64,000 nucleotides of DNA, taken from Acidobacteriota bacterium (GTDB lineage: Bacteria > Acidobacteriota > Terriglobia > Terriglobales > Acidobacteriaceae). The notes under the pieces are model-generated. The model did no database searches, had not been told where the DNA came from, and saw only the letters and a program-made list of their open reading frames with translations. Numbering within the stretch: position 1 is the first letter of the stretch; the number at the start of each line of letters is the position of its first letter. The position numbers and the translations under genes are program-made. This document shows positions 63,198 to 64,000 of the stretch, piece after piece. The DNA lies in NCBI GenBank assembly GCA_021780075.1, contig JAJXZL010000002.1:1-64000 (forward strand), given 5' to 3'.

Positions 63198-64000
63198 ATG
63201 AACAGGCAAATCCACGCATGGTTCGCAACCTTTGCTCTCTTGCTGGTGCTTACATGCGCGCAGCAAGCCTCCTCTGCGACAGGCGCTGCGGGCATGGCTG
63301 CTCAAGCATCCCCAGCCCAGGGGCCTGCGCTCAAAATGCGCCCCGCGCCCAAACCAGACGAGGGCAACATCCAGCTCGATGTCGTGGTCACCGATAAGCA
63401 AGGAATCCCCGTCACCGGTCTTGATCTCAAGGACTTCACTCTGCTCGACGACAAGAAGCCCGCAAAGATTGTTTCCTTTCGCGCAAACAACGCACTCTCT
63501 CAGCGGGCTGACGACTCCACGCAGGTCATTCTGCTTCTGGACGCAGTCAACCTTGACTACCTGACTTTGTCCCGTACGCGGGACGAAATCGCGAAATTCC
63601 TGCGCCAGAACGGCGGACACCTTGCCCAGCCGGTATCCGTCCTGTTGCTTTCCAACGACGGCGCAACGGTTTTGCTGCAGCCCTCCACCGACGGAAACGC
63701 GCTGGCCGCGGAACTAAATAAGACCAATGCAGCGTTGCGCGTGATCGACCGGGCCGGAGGCGTCAACGGCGATTCAGAGCGCGTGGGACTATCGATCAAA
63801 TGGCTCACGATCATCGCGGAGAATGAAGCGAAGCTGCCGGGCAGGAAGCTGTTGATCTGGACCGGCCCTGGATGGCCGATGTTCGACCGGGCGACCGTTA
63901 CGCCCTCGCTCGAGAGTGTGCGTCTGTTATTCGACTGGGCCGTAGACGTCTCCACCACACTGCGCAAAGCGCGCATGACGCTCTACGATGTTTCACTCCC
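63198..64000 (+). CDS. VWFA-related acidobacterial protein (partial)
   Basis: The frame starts with the ATG at 63198, 10 bp after tyrA, and is still open at the window edge, so only 267 codons are seen. The product has a signal peptide (about residues 8-27) and then the start of the VWFA-related domain typical of Acidobacteria: IQLDVVVTDKQGIPVTGLDLKDFTLLDD, a VILLLDAVN strand with the first metal-site aspartate, and GRKLLIWTGPGWP. The role of these secreted proteins is unknown. It may be read through from tyrA. Confidence 0.88.
   Translation, partial: MNRQIHAWFATFALLLVLTCAQQASSATGAAGMAAQASPAQGPALKMRPAPKPDEGNIQLDVVVTDKQGIPVTGLDLKDFTLLDDKKPAKIVSFRANNALSQRADDSTQVILLLDAVNLDYLTLSRTRDEIAKFLRQNGGHLAQPVSVLLLSNDGATVLLQPSTDGNALAAELNKTNAALRVIDRAGGVNGDSERVGLSIKWLTIIAENEAKLPGRKLLIWTGPGWPMFDRATVTPSLESVRLLFDWAVDVSTTLRKARMTLYDVSL

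Noticed and set aside
1..64000. CRISPR array, rRNA genes or a transposase gene
   Set aside because: I saw no regularly spaced repeats, no rRNA sequence and no transposase-like frame in the window.

Overview
The window looks like a chromosomal piece of a soil acidobacterium (Acidobacteriota, class Terriglobia). The evidence is two very large TonB-dependent receptors with an N-terminal carboxypeptidase-regulatory-like domain, many secreted TPR proteins, a VWFA-related protein of the acidobacterial type at the right edge, and several glycan-degradation clusters. No rRNA, CRISPR array or intact insertion sequence was seen. One intact tRNA gene (anticodon CAT) is present.

Region 1 (1-11.3 kb) is accessory DNA. 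On the minus strand it holds a 1911-residue secreted Rhs/YD-repeat protein, a small secreted protein directly behind it, and an orphan Rhs C-terminal tip. Then come a 151-bp repeat, a tRNA-CAT gene, a small hypothetical gene, a SEC-C zinc-motif protein, an AAA/DUF4143 ATPase, a second copy of the 151-bp repeat, and the 3' half of a different tRNA-CAT gene. The repeats and tRNA fragment read like the borders of tandem integrated elements.

Region 2 (11.8-28.2 kb) is a galactoside-related cluster. A TonB receptor, a TPR protein, a DUF5107-TPR protein, a sugar-porter MFS permease, a GH59 galactosidase and a haem-motif/propeller/TPR protein lie in order on the minus strand. A divergent LacI-family regulator adjoins them. 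Four copies of one 14-bp operator-like sequence sit at the two promoter regions of this cluster.

Region 3 (28.6-32.7 kb) is a four-gene [NiFe]-hydrogenase operon (small subunit, large subunit, cytochrome b, maturation protease). The small subunit carries the two extra cysteines of oxygen-tolerant enzymes. A perfect Crp-type palindrome lies upstream.

Region 4 (33-48.2 kb) is a second glycan cluster: a clan-A glycoside hydrolase, a GH2 beta-galactosidase fragment, a NarL-type response regulator with a propeller-sensor histidine kinase, a TPR protein, a TonB receptor, a GH53 endo-galactanase with ricin-type domains, and a degenerate stand-alone receiver protein. A 7-4-7 inverted repeat recurs four times upstream of genes in this region, which suggests a regulon.

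Region 5 (48.3-56.8 kb) encodes glycolate use: glcD, glcE, glcF, a FAH-type hydratase and malate synthase on the minus strand, and a divergent LctP-type permease. Together these could import glycolate, oxidise it to glyoxylate and condense that with acetyl-CoA to malate.

Region 6 (57-63.2 kb) is an aromatic amino acid operon: trpC, trpF, trpB, trpA, chorismate mutase, DAHP synthase and tyrA, preceded by a 42-residue charged mini-protein. The window ends inside the VWFA-related gene.
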